DNA of 64,000 bases from CAWIVH01 sp963839475 (GTDB taxonomy: Bacteria; Acidobacteriota; UBA6911): NCBI GenBank assembly GCA_963839475.1, contig CAWIVH010000020.1:591421-655420 (forward strand), in the 5' to 3' direction. This document shows, one piece after another, positions 1 through 8,281 of this stretch. The notes beneath the pieces are model-generated. The model saw only the letters and a program-made list of their open reading frames with translations. It had not been told where the DNA came from and made no database searches. Numbering within the stretch: the stretch's first letter is position 1; the number at the start of each line of letters is the position of its first letter. A program made the translations under genes and the position numbers.

Positions 1-602
1 CGATGTGGCCGAGGTGGTCCCCAGATGGCCGGAGCATCGCCTTTACCAGCGGAAGACATGTTTGGGTAATCGACGCGAATGGGGGAGCTGCCCGGCGACT
101 GACGACCGACTCGGCTTCCGGCAAATGGCCATGGTGGTCTCGGGACGGCAAATCGATCTACTTCACCTCAACCCGCGGCATTGCGAAAATGCCAGCCACG
201 GGCGGAGAGGCAATTCCGATCACCCCCGATGGAGACCGCGACGTGCCCAAGGAGTCGCCCGACGGGAGGTTCATCTACTACCAGAGGGGGTGGCCGGAGC
301 AATGCAGCGTGTGGAGAATGCCAGTTGGGGGAGGCGAAGAGACCATGGTTCTCGCTTCCGTCCATCGCGCCGGTCAGTGGACAGTCTGGGAACAGGGAAT
401 CTACTTCTTCAGACCCGCAGACGAGAAGGGGCGCAGCGAAATCTGCCTTTATGAATTCGCCACCGGCAAGATCCGAAAGATTCAGACGATAGAACGACCT
501 GTCTCCTATTCGATCGCAACTTCTCCCGACGGCCGGACGATTCTGTACACTCAAACCGATCAATCCGGCTCCGACCTGATGCTCGTGGAAAACTTCCGCT
601 GA
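1..602 (+). CDS. C-terminal part of a TolB/WD40-like beta-propeller protein (5' truncated by window edge)
   Basis: The reading frame is already open at the first base, so the true start lies outside the window. About 199 residues remain. They contain repeated propeller signatures: WSPDGRSIAF near residue 5, WSRDGKSIYF near 46, ESPDGRFIYY near 85 and TSPDGRTILY near 173. Each marks one blade of a TolB/DPP-IV-like propeller. The end, DLMLVENFR, resembles the ends of the kinase-propeller and CadC-propeller proteins further along (VWLVENF at 11941). The missing front half is therefore probably a winged-helix DNA-binding domain or a kinase (inference). It stands alone here; the next gene is almost 1 kb away on the other strand. 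Confidence 0.8.
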   Translation, partial: MWPRWSPDGRSIAFTSGRHVWVIDANGGAARRLTTDSASGKWPWWSRDGKSIYFTSTRGIAKMPATGGEAIPITPDGDRDVPKESPDGRFIYYQRGWPEQCSVWRMPVGGGEETMVLASVHRAGQWTVWEQGIYFFRPADEKGRSEICLYEFATGKIRKIQTIERPVSYSIATSPDGRTILYTQTDQSGSDLMLVENFR

Positions 603-1535
603 GGAAATGCAATCGGCTTGTTCCGATTAGGCTTCGGATCAACCGATCTTCGTCCGTTCGCCCGTTGAGCACGCTCAGGTTCCACCTTGAACAGCGGCCC
701 CCACTCCCCCAGCAGTCCCGGTTTGGATTGACAATGCTGTCCATAAGTCCTTAGGACTGTATCGGAAGTGCTCCAGCAGGAACCGTTCGGTTTGTGCGCA
801 AAACGTGAACCGGAGCACTTCCAATACAGACCTAAGGACTTCGGGGGAGTGACGGTTTTGCTGTTTGCCATATATCGCCCGTGGCCATTTGTTTTAGGGC
901 ATCCTTGACCAATTGTCCGATAAGCCTGTTTAACCGTCCGAGTGACGGGTAATCGATCAACTTCCCATATCGCTATATCAGGAGGGCTGACCCGTCGCCG
1001 AGCTCTCGAAGTCCCGATAAGTCCCACGGATGCGGCTATCGAGCGTAGCCCCGTCCAAGTAATGACGGCAGCGACAGGTCGTTCTGTTTGCGGCGCGCGA
1101 ATTGCCAGTTTAAGGATTCTTTATTGCCTGCGCTACCATTGCGCAGTGCCGGATCATTTATATACCAGCCTGAGGAGGAAAGTGCTAAGAACCTTGATTT
1201 GGGTATACCTCCGACAGAGGGAGCCACTGAAGCTCCCTGCGAATGCCTGATCAAAAGGAACCGGCGTCACAAAAGATATAGGCAGGGGGTCTCGATAGCA
1301 CGTTGTAGCAGTCGAGGATCCCGCGGATCGCTTGGCGCGCATGGATCGCGCGGGAATCCTCATGCACTCTTCGCAGTACAAAATCTCCGGCAGGTCGCTG
1401 TCGAAAACCCTCGGCAAATGCTGTTTGTTCCACATGCCGAGGGTCCTAAAGACCGGCAGCAAAATGTCAGGCAATTCTTGGGCGAGCCTAAAGCTGAGAA
1501 ATGATTCCATTGGCGCCCGCAACTGCGAGATCCTA
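603..1535. other. Long intergenic region without a convincing gene
   Basis: About 930 bp with no open frame that has both a ribosome binding site and recognisable protein content. The one clear structure is a 30-bp inverted repeat pair at 745-841, listed separately. The many overlapping short frames on both strands carry no family signatures. Confidence 0.5.
745..841. repeat. 30-bp near-perfect inverted repeat with 37-bp centre
   Basis: The left arm at 745-774 starts AAGTCCTTAGGACTG. The right arm at 812-841 is its reverse complement with two mismatches. Together they could fold as a 97-nt hairpin. No T-tract follows either side, so it is not a standard terminator. It could be a MITE-like relic or the palindromic end of a decayed element. 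No duplicated target site or second copy was seen by eye. Confidence 0.6.
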
Positions 1536-2036
1536 TTACTGCCCCTCAACTTCGACCTCGATCAGCGTCCCGGTTGAGGTCCCACTCAGCGGATTACCAA
1601 TTGGTGTGCCATTTAAGAAGTAGTACTGAGCATTCATCGTGCCCGACATTTGATTCTCTGCGTCTAATGTAACGGTGCCCCAGAACTTTGCCTTGCCGAC
1701 GGGCTTGCCGTCAGCACCGGTCATGAATCTCCAGGCTGTAAACGCGAATTTGTTCTTGCCGATTCGAATCCAGTTCCCGTGCCCAGACTGCGTCAGATTG
1801 TTCCCTGCTGGGAGGGTACAAAGGACGGTTCCTGAGACTGCGGGATTGCTTGAGTTTGAAGTGTAGGTATCCATCCAGAGAAAGGGCTGCTCATTTATCA
1901 CACCATTCATAAGCCATGCTCCTTCGGGAGAGTAGGATCTTTCGGTGCCCCGGTAAAATGAAGCGTACAGCGAGATCCCCGCAAACATGGCTATCACAGC
2001 CAAAGCCAGCACAATCTTTTTGTTGCCGATGTTCAT
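1536..2036 (-). CDS. Small membrane-anchored or secreted protein of unknown function
   Basis: The product has 166 residues. The start ATG at 2036 was chosen because AAGGAGG sits 6 nt upstream; a longer frame to 2174 has no such site. MNIGNKK is followed by one hydrophobic segment (about residues 7-25) that fits a signal peptide or signal anchor. The rest is polar, with features typical of an extracytoplasmic beta-sheet domain, such as GHGNWIRIGKNKFAF and FWGTVTLDAENQMSGT. I recognise no family. It is divergent from the winged-helix/TPR regulator at 2194, with about 160 bp between them, so the two may share a control region. Confidence 0.7.
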   Translation of the reverse strand: MNIGNKKIVLALAVIAMFAGISLYASFYRGTERSYSPEGAWLMNGVINEQPFLWMDTYTSNSSNPAVSGTVLCTLPAGNNLTQSGHGNWIRIGKNKFAFTAWRFMTGADGKPVGKAKFWGTVTLDAENQMSGTMNAQYYFLNGTPIGNPLSGTSTGTLIEVEVEGQ

Positions 2037-2193
2037 GTGGTGCCTCCTTGGTATCATTGGGTTGTTCGGTTTCGATTCAACCAGGCTTGGAACTGCTCCC
2101 AGCTGAGACTGATCTTGCAACACAATCACCGGCCGTGATTCTTGTTTTCTTCTTGAATGTTTCTCACGACGCAAGACGAGGATTTCAGGAGGC

Positions 2194-3954
2194 TTGACTC
2201 CGGATTACGGTGGGCGCTATGGTGGATCCACTGTGAGCCAGGCAAGAACGCGGGTCAAACGGTTTTCCTTCGGGCCCTACGAGGTCGATGTGCCGGCGGG
2301 GGAGCTGCGCAAAAACGGCCTGCGGATCCAAGTCCAGGGCAAATCTTTCAAGGTGCTCGTGTCACTGCTGGAGAATCCTCACGAGCTTGTGACGCGCCAG
2401 GATTTGCGGCAGCGGCTCTGGCCGGACGGCGTTTCCGTCGACTTTGACAACAGCCTGAACAGCGCGGTTAACCGGTTGAGAGATGCGCTTGGGGATGGTG
2501 CCCACAACCCCAGGTATATCGAAACGCTGCATCAGCGTGGCTATCGCTTCATCGCGCCGGTTGAGCAGGTCCTCATTGTTCCGCCCAGGCTCGCAGTAAT
2601 GCCATTCGAGAATCTGAACCATTCTCCAGAACAGGATTTCTACGGCGACGCCGTGGCCGACGCGCTGACCACGGAACTTGGAAACGTGAGCACGTTGCGC
2701 GTAATTTCCCGCCAATCTGTTCTCCATCTCAAGGGCACGCGCAAAACGCTTCGGGAAATCGCCTATGATTTAAATGCAGACCTTGTCGTCGAGGGATGCG
2801 TATTCCTGGATGGGGACAGCATCCGCATTACTGCCCAGCTCGTGCAAACCATGCCCGAGCAGCACCTTTGGTCCAAAGCTTACTCGTGCCGGATGGGTGA
2901 CATTCTCACTATGGAGGGGCAGGTCGCGCGGGATATCGCTGAGGCGGCGCAAGTGACCTTGAGCACGGCCGAGGTTGGGCGGCTCTCTCGCCAGCGTCCA
3001 GTAGACTTGGAAGCACACGTAGCCTATCTCAAAGCTCGCCATTACTTGGGCCAATACTCTCACGATGGGTTTCACAAAGGCCTGCAATATCTCCACCTGG
3101 CGCTGGAAAAGGATCCCACCCACGGGCCGGCGTATACTCAAATGGCCCTTTGTTACTCTCTTCTGGGCTTTTGGGGACACCTGCCCGGTCCGGAGGCCTA
3201 TCCCCGGGCAAAGAAGGCGGCCCTGAAGGCCATTGCTCTGGATGATGCCTTGAGCGTCGCTCACTGGGTTCTGGGATGGGTCAATTGGCTGCACGATTGG
3301 GACCTGGCCACCTGTGAGGCGGAGACCCTCCGCGCCATTGAGTTGAATCCGAGCGATGAAGGAGCACACGTGAACTATGCCGTGTTTCTGGCAATAGTCG
3401 CGGAAGATCGCACCAAAGCTGCCGCGGAAGCGAAGCTCGCCTTGGATTTGGATCCGCTGTCCCTAAACGTCAACACTGACGTGGCGTGGATTCACCTGTT
3501 TATAGAGGAGTACGAGCGCGCCCGCCAGCAGGCGCGCACCACCTTGGATCTGTTCCCGGACGCTCTCCAGGCCTGGTACGTCCTGGGGTGGTCGGAACTG
3601 ATGCACTCACGACTTGACTCGGCGATTCAGGCGTTTGAAAAGGCCGCTGCGATTTCTTCGGATGCGCTTTCCATCGGATATCTGGGACATGCGCTCGCCA
3701 GGGCGGGCCACCTCGAGGCCGCAACCACTTTGCTTGACGAGCTGCTGGCGAGACTCGAGCGGGAATATGTGCCGGCAAAAAGCCTCATCTGCCTTTACTC
3801 CGGCCTCGGAGATCGACGGAGTGTGATCGACTGGCTGGAGAAAGCCCACCAGGATCGCGACCCCCAACTCTTCTTTATGGGGGCGGTTCGCATCTTTGGG
3901 CCACTGTCGGAACTGATTCAGACCTGGACCCGGGAGCGGCTTCCGCATCTCTGA
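2194..3954 (+). CDS. Winged-helix (OmpR/CadC-type) DNA-binding protein with TolB-N-like and TPR domains
   Basis: Residues about 15-110 form a Trans_reg_C winged helix: FGPYEVDVPAGELRKNG opens it, and LWPDGVSVDFDNSLNSAVNR and RYIETLHQRGYRFI are the recognition region and wing. Residues about 125-255 (PRLAVMPFENLN, then VISRQSVLHLKG, then HLWSKAYSC) match the domain found in adenylate-cyclase/CadC-type regulators. The same domain occurs in the kinase at 4504. The C-terminal half is TPR repeats such as ALEKDPTHGPAYTQMALCY. No membrane segment is evident, so it is probably cytoplasmic. The start is uncertain: TTG at 2194 has AGGAGG only 1 nt away, while GTG at 2233 gives a more typical short N-terminus. 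Targets are unknown. Confidence 0.85.
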   Translation: MTPDYGGRYGGSTVSQARTRVKRFSFGPYEVDVPAGELRKNGLRIQVQGKSFKVLVSLLENPHELVTRQDLRQRLWPDGVSVDFDNSLNSAVNRLRDALGDGAHNPRYIETLHQRGYRFIAPVEQVLIVPPRLAVMPFENLNHSPEQDFYGDAVADALTTELGNVSTLRVISRQSVLHLKGTRKTLREIAYDLNADLVVEGCVFLDGDSIRITAQLVQTMPEQHLWSKAYSCRMGDILTMEGQVARDIAEAAQVTLSTAEVGRLSRQRPVDLEAHVAYLKARHYLGQYSHDGFHKGLQYLHLALEKDPTHGPAYTQMALCYSLLGFWGHLPGPEAYPRAKKAALKAIALDDALSVAHWVLGWVNWLHDWDLATCEAETLRAIELNPSDEGAHVNYAVFLAIVAEDRTKAAAEAKLALDLDPLSLNVNTDVAWIHLFIEEYERARQQARTTLDLFPDALQAWYVLGWSELMHSRLDSAIQAFEKAAAISSDALSIGYLGHALARAGHLEAATTLLDELLARLEREYVPAKSLICLYSGLGDRRSVIDWLEKAHQDRDPQLFFMGAVRIFGPLSELIQTWTRERLPHL

Positions 3955-4503
3955 ATCCCAGTCGTCTTTGAGGCAAAGCACTGCTTCAGATTGCCCACGT
4001 GGTACGGACCTGCATCGCCATAGGACTTACGTCCGCTGGCAACATCCGCGTCCGCACTTCATTCGAAGAACTTGAGCTGAAATTGGGATGCCAGATATTA
4101 GCGCAGGAGTTTCCGTCGATGTCAGCCAACAGAGGAGTGGCTTTTAGAAACAAAGGAAACACAAATCCATCGGCAATGATTGTTTCATTAATCTTATCCT
4201 TTCTTTCTCATAACGACTGATTAGTCAAGCGCTTGAGCCGAGGCTTCAACACAAAACAACTATCGCGAGTGTAAAGTGGCGTATACGGACGAGTGCTCAT
4301 CCTGACCAAATCCCAAGATACGGCGTTCGCGGACATGTGAGGCGGGTGCGGTGACCTGATCGCAACTTCCCCGATTGCGTCTTCATCGGCGTGAGGATCT
4401 CAGTCTCCGGTTTGCGCGTTCCATGTCTAAGTGGCTTAGGCTTCTCGGCGGCTACCTGTTTTATCAAATCGTGGACGGCCGAGCTATGCGTCCCTCCGCA
4501 GCG
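3955..4503. other. Intergenic region between two convergent genes
   Basis: About 550 bp lie between the stop of the winged-helix/TPR gene and the stop of the convergent kinase gene. No frame with a plausible start and family signature, no RNA gene and no clear hairpin-plus-T-tract terminator was seen. The part around 4080-4230 is visibly more AT-rich than its surroundings. Confidence 0.45.
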
Positions 4504-7173
4504 TTACGAATACGGGTCGGGGGTGCCAGGAGGCAGCCGCACGAGCCGCCGGATCCGGTCGATGAAGGGCTTCCAGCGTGGGTCGCGCCGGAGCGCGAGA
4601 CAGTTGGCCTCGTAGGGAGTACACAGAACCAGCCAGGGAGTCCGCTGTTCGAGGGCTCGATCGAGAAGGCGGTAAGCCTCATCCATTCGACCAAGTCCGG
4701 AATATACCACCGCAAGATAAAACGGCGAGATGTAGCGTTTCTGCGACGCCTGTTCCATCTCGGACAGAATCTCAAGTGCATCAGCTCGGCGCCCCGCCTT
4801 CCCGTAGGCCAGGCCAAGGGGAGCGAGAACCGACGCAGTGCGCTCGGGGCGCAGCAGGCCGAGCGCTGCATTGAACTCGGGTACGGCCCGGACCGGCTGC
4901 CCGAGAAGGAGTTGAGCGAATCCCATTTGCCAGGGGATGATCCAAAGCGTCGGATTCCGCCGGCGTGCCCGCTCGCCATTCTCGAGGGTCTTCTCAGGCC
5001 ATCCCTGGTATGTCCACCATGCGTGCAGGGCCGCGTCGTTCCAGGGCGAGAGCGGGTCCAGTTCCCGGGCCCGGTCCAGATGCCGGCGCGCTTCATCAAA
5101 ACGGGTAAACGGACTCCCCCCGAGTAGCTGACCATACAAATTGTGGGCCGGTGCGTAGCTTGGCCGCAGCTCCAGGGCTCTTTCATAGTGCCGCAGCGCC
5201 TTTGTGAGATCCCATTCCCCATCAGCGGCAATGATAGCGCGCGCTTTGTGAGCGTCCGGCAGGGTTTCGTCAAGCTCCAGTGCCTTCTCGGCCGCTGCGA
5301 TCGCCCTTTCGCGCACTTCACCCGGCGAGACAAACTCGAAGCCAATCGCGGCCAAGTACCAGAGGGCTTCACCTAATCCCGCCCAGGCCGGGGCGTAGGT
5401 CGGATCGCGGTCGATGGCCTTCTGGAAAAGTTCAATCGCCTGACGAACTTCTTCCTCACGGGTCGCGTACTCGATCGCCGCCTTCCCCTTGAGTGTGACG
5501 TCGAAGACCTCGGTGTCAACACGGCGGGCGGACTTGAACCGTTCGCTATCCTGCGGCGTTACCTGGAGTCCGATCTCGCTGACGATCGCCCGCACCAGCT
5601 CCGACTCCAGTACCAGCACGTCGGTCATATCGCGCTCGTAGTTGCCCGCCCACAATTGCCGGTCCTGGCGTGCATCGATGAGCCGGGCCGTCATCCGCAC
5701 CCGGCCTCCTGAGCGCTTCACCGAGGCTTCGATTATCCCATCAACACCCAGATCCCTAGCGATCTGTGGCAAGGACTTCTTCACATCCTTGTACTGTGCG
5801 ACCGAGGTGCGCGAGATAACCTTTTTGATGGCATGGATCTGTGCGAGACCAGAGATCAATTCCTCGGTCATACCCTCCGCCAGGAAGTCCTGGGCTGGAT
5901 CGCCGGAGAAATTCTTCACGGGCAGCACCGCCAGCGTTTCGATGCGGGGCGCGGCAAGTCGACCGAGCAAGCGTTCGCGCAACCTGCCGGGATTGAGGGT
6001 AATCAGCAATACAATGACCGATGCCAGGATACCCAGGCCCAGTCCGACCGGATTCGCGAACGACCACCGGACCAGCCTCGCCGCAGGGTTTATTGCACTC
6101 AGCCCGCCCGTCTGCAATCGCTGCAGATCGGTGGCCAGTTCCTTCGCCGACTGGTAACGGTTCTCTGGTTCCTTCTCCAGGCACTTCAGAATGATCTCTT
6201 CCAGCCGGGGCGAAATCCCTGTGTTCAGCACACGCAGCGCCATAGGGGCCTTGTGGAAAATCGCATCTGTAAGCTTCGGAACCGTATCTTCTTGATATGG
6301 GCACCGGCCGCTGCACATCTCGTAAAGCACTGCGCCTGCCGCGTGGATATCGGTGCGGGCATCGACAGCTTCCCCTCGCAACTGTTCCGGCGCCATGTAG
6401 GGCAGCGTCCCGGCTATTGCTTGCGTCTCGCTGAGGCTCTCCATGGAGGCGGTCTCGATCGCAGGACGGAGCAACTTCGCCAGGCCGAAATCGAGAACCT
6501 TCACCTGACCCTTGGGCGTCAAAATGATGTTTGCGGGTTTCAGGTCCCTGTGCACGACGCCCCGGTCGTGTGCCTCTTCGAGCGCCGCCGCAATCTGCAT
6601 CCCCAGCCCGATGACCTCTTTCTGAGCGAGCGGCCCTTCGGTAAGTTTATTGCTGAGGGTAATACCGGGGATGTACTCCATCACGAGGAAATCGATGCCG
6701 TCCCGAGTGTCGAAGTCATGGACGATTTCGATGTTCGGATGGCTCAGCTTGGAAAGCGCGACCGCCTCCCGGCGGAAACGTTTCCGGGCGGATTCATCGC
6801 CCAGGGCACCCGGCGGTAGAACCTTGATGGCGATGTCGCGCAGGAGATGTTCATCGTGGGCGCGATAGACCACGCCCATGCCGCCTTCCCCGATCTTTTC
6901 CAAGATGCGGTAATGAGCCACATTCTGACCTGCCAGGTTTTCGATGTCCGCTTTTTCATGTTCCTTGGCCAGGATATGCGCGGCCACCTCCATGGCTGGA
7001 ACTTTCATGAAACCAACGGCTTTCCTTTGCTGCGCCAGCAGGATCTCGACTTCGCTGCGCAGCGAGTCGTCTCCGCCGCAGGCTTCTCTCAGGAAGTTAT
7101 CCAGGTTGTCCGGTTCGCACTCAAGAGCCGAGCTGTAGATTCGCTTGATCTCCTCCCACCGTTCTGGATCCAT
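4504..7173 (-). CDS. Membrane serine/threonine protein kinase with TolB-N-like and TPR sensor region
   Basis: The product has 889 residues. Residues 1-80 are the acidic helical head seen in all kinases here. The Hanks-type kinase domain spans about 87-350: glycine loop GEGGMG 95-100, lysine 117 in AIKVLP, HRDLKPAN from 208, DFG 228-230 and APE 261-263, so all catalytic residues are present. A hydrophobic segment near 385-410 should cross the membrane. After it comes the same TolB-N-like region as in the gene at 2194 (LAVLPVKNFSGDPAQDFLAEG), then TPR repeats. The head and promoter closely resemble those of the kinase at 19745, but the C-terminal sensor differs: TPR here, propeller there. The likely topology is kinase inside and TPR outside (inference). 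Substrates are unknown. Confidence 0.93.
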   Translation of the reverse strand: MDPERWEEIKRIYSSALECEPDNLDNFLREACGGDDSLRSEVEILLAQQRKAVGFMKVPAMEVAAHILAKEHEKADIENLAGQNVAHYRILEKIGEGGMGVVYRAHDEHLLRDIAIKVLPPGALGDESARKRFRREAVALSKLSHPNIEIVHDFDTRDGIDFLVMEYIPGITLSNKLTEGPLAQKEVIGLGMQIAAALEEAHDRGVVHRDLKPANIILTPKGQVKVLDFGLAKLLRPAIETASMESLSETQAIAGTLPYMAPEQLRGEAVDARTDIHAAGAVLYEMCSGRCPYQEDTVPKLTDAIFHKAPMALRVLNTGISPRLEEIILKCLEKEPENRYQSAKELATDLQRLQTGGLSAINPAARLVRWSFANPVGLGLGILASVIVLLITLNPGRLRERLLGRLAAPRIETLAVLPVKNFSGDPAQDFLAEGMTEELISGLAQIHAIKKVISRTSVAQYKDVKKSLPQIARDLGVDGIIEASVKRSGGRVRMTARLIDARQDRQLWAGNYERDMTDVLVLESELVRAIVSEIGLQVTPQDSERFKSARRVDTEVFDVTLKGKAAIEYATREEEVRQAIELFQKAIDRDPTYAPAWAGLGEALWYLAAIGFEFVSPGEVRERAIAAAEKALELDETLPDAHKARAIIAADGEWDLTKALRHYERALELRPSYAPAHNLYGQLLGGSPFTRFDEARRHLDRARELDPLSPWNDAALHAWWTYQGWPEKTLENGERARRRNPTLWIIPWQMGFAQLLLGQPVRAVPEFNAALGLLRPERTASVLAPLGLAYGKAGRRADALEILSEMEQASQKRYISPFYLAVVYSGLGRMDEAYRLLDRALEQRTPWLVLCTPYEANCLALRRDPRWKPFIDRIRRLVRLPPGTPDPYS

Positions 7174-7204
7174 CGCCGTTATCTCCGCCGCATTATCACG
7201 AGCA

Positions 7205-7365
7205 GCCAGAATCCCATAAGGCGTTTGATTCGGGCAAACTGTTCGGTGACACGGGCGAGTACATCAGGTAGTGTTTTAATCGAGGCCGGTAGAAGGGATC
7301 CGCGCCATGGGCGCGATAGATATCTCCTGCTTCTTCCTTCGCCGAATTTGTTGAGGATGCGATTG
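7205..7365 (-). pseudogene. Decayed kinase N-lobe fragment in the leader of the kinase gene
   Basis: Read on the minus strand, this stretch can be translated with RILNKFGEGRSRRYLSRP followed by ASIKTLPD and FARIKR. This lines up with the real kinase N-lobe (KIGEGGMGVVYRA, then AIKxLPD, then RFRR) without gaps. At nucleotide level the piece reading TCTATCGCGCCCA is shared with the intact gene just downstream. Key residues are lost and there is no C-lobe, so it is a relic of a partial duplication. It lies between the promoter at 7448-7476 and the intact start codon at 7173, so it should be transcribed as part of a long leader. Confidence 0.6.
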
Positions 7366-7447
7366 TGCAAGACAGTAGTGCCAATCATGGAGAATCCCTC
7401 CACTGGCAATGTGCGCACTGCAATCAGAAAGGCGTGAATACGCCGCC

Positions 7448-7486
7448 ATTATATTCGACCTCCTCGGCTCTGGATAGCTGAATCCG
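7448..7486 (-). promoter_or_regulatory. Probable sigma-70-type promoter of the kinase gene 4504-7173
   Basis: On the minus strand a perfect TATAAT (7448-7453) lies 17 bp downstream of TATCCA (7471-7476). CGGATTCAGC precedes the -35 position. The same arrangement occurs upstream of the paralogous kinase at 19745 (TATAAT 22972-22977, TGTCCA, 17-bp spacing, same CGGATTCAGC box). The -10 box is about 275 nt from the start codon in both cases. This conservation is why I call it a promoter. Confidence 0.6.
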
Positions 7487-7818
7487 AAACACTTGTCGGC
7501 GTTTTGAGGGCTGGAAATCCGGTCATTTGGCAAGATACGGGCTTGTGTTTCCTGACCGCGTGGGGTCGGGGGTGTCCTCCCGGCAACAGGATTAGTTCTG
7601 CGAATGCGACTTATCGGGCGCTTGGAGGTTTCTGATGCTGGGTGGGTGTATGGGGGATCGCTCGTTTGTTGAAAACTATGGCGTGGCGATTCGGGTGCCC
7701 TTGATCCAAAGGGGCGTGTTCCTAGTCAACGAAATGTCGATTTGCAGCACCCAGCACGCCCTAAGCGGCATTTGATCGGTTGCGCATAGGCCTCTTTGAG
7801 GGGCCAGCAACCGGAAAA

Positions 7819-7844
7819 CCTCCGGCTCTGCCGGAGGATTCTTT
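7819..7844. terminator. Intrinsic terminator hairpin (5' exon site of a group IIC intron)
   Basis: A perfect 8-bp stem CCTCCGGC/GCCGGAGG with a 3-nt loop is followed by ATTCTTT on the plus strand and by TTTTCC on the minus strand, so it can act both ways. The intron-like sequence begins 3 nt after it, which is the insertion preference of group IIC introns. Before the insertions it probably served as the terminator of the minus-strand kinase gene that now ends at 11941. Confidence 0.7.
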
Positions 7845-8022
7845 ACGTGTGCCGAGCATGAGCGACAGCTTGGAAGTGAACGTCTTCCCCCAACCTGATG
7901 GAGGTGAAGGGTAGTGGAGCGCAAGAGCACCCATACAAAACGGTGTTCGAAAGAAGCGCCGAGCAAAAGCGCGAGCCGATGAACAAAAACCGGATATGAG
8001 GCGCGAGCGTCGGACGAGCGAG

Positions 8023-8029
8023 CGTATGA
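8023..8029. repeat. Left target-site duplication of the IS21-family element
   Basis: CGTATGA here is repeated exactly at 11604-11610. The copies directly abut the TG...CA termini of the element. Seven bases is within the range known for the IS21 family. Confidence 0.8.
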
Positions 8030-8062
8030 TGCGTTTTCCGGGGCAAGTTGGCCGTCTATTCC
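8030..8062. repeat. Left terminal inverted repeat of the IS21 element
   Basis: It reads TGCGTTTTCCGGGGCAAGTT and continues to TATTCC. It pairs with the reverse complement of 11571-11603, which reads TGTGTATTCCGGGCATGTT and also continues to TATTCC; there is one single-base gap. Confidence 0.75.
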
Positions 8063-8124
8063 AAATGATGTTGGCCACCTGTTCCGGGCTGAAGGTGGCC
8101 ACCCATTCCGACGCGATGTTGGCC
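8047..8124 (+). repeat. Four GTTGGCC-type repeats at 23-24 bp spacing (transposase binding sites)
   Basis: Copies start at 8047, 8070, 8094 and 8118, each G-T/G-TGGCC followed by a TTCC-containing tail. Matching inverted copies occur at the right end at 11556 and 11578, 22 bp apart. Multiple terminal repeats are typical of IS21-family ends, where they bind IstA. Confidence 0.7.
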
Positions 8125-8281
8125 ATTTTCCGGGAATGCCGGAATGAGTGGCCAACTTCGATTGGAATGACCCGCCAAGATCCCGGAATCCTTTTCCGGG
8201 AGTGAAGAGACGCTGGACAACCGCTGGTAATGTTTCCTCCTCGAATTAAGGAGGGAATCAATGCCGGCAAGGAGGTTGTCC

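Noticed and set aside
5833..6819. Long plus-strand open frame of 328 codons
   Set aside because: It is antisense to the kinase domain at 4504-7173, has no ribosome binding site or family signature, and reflects high GC.
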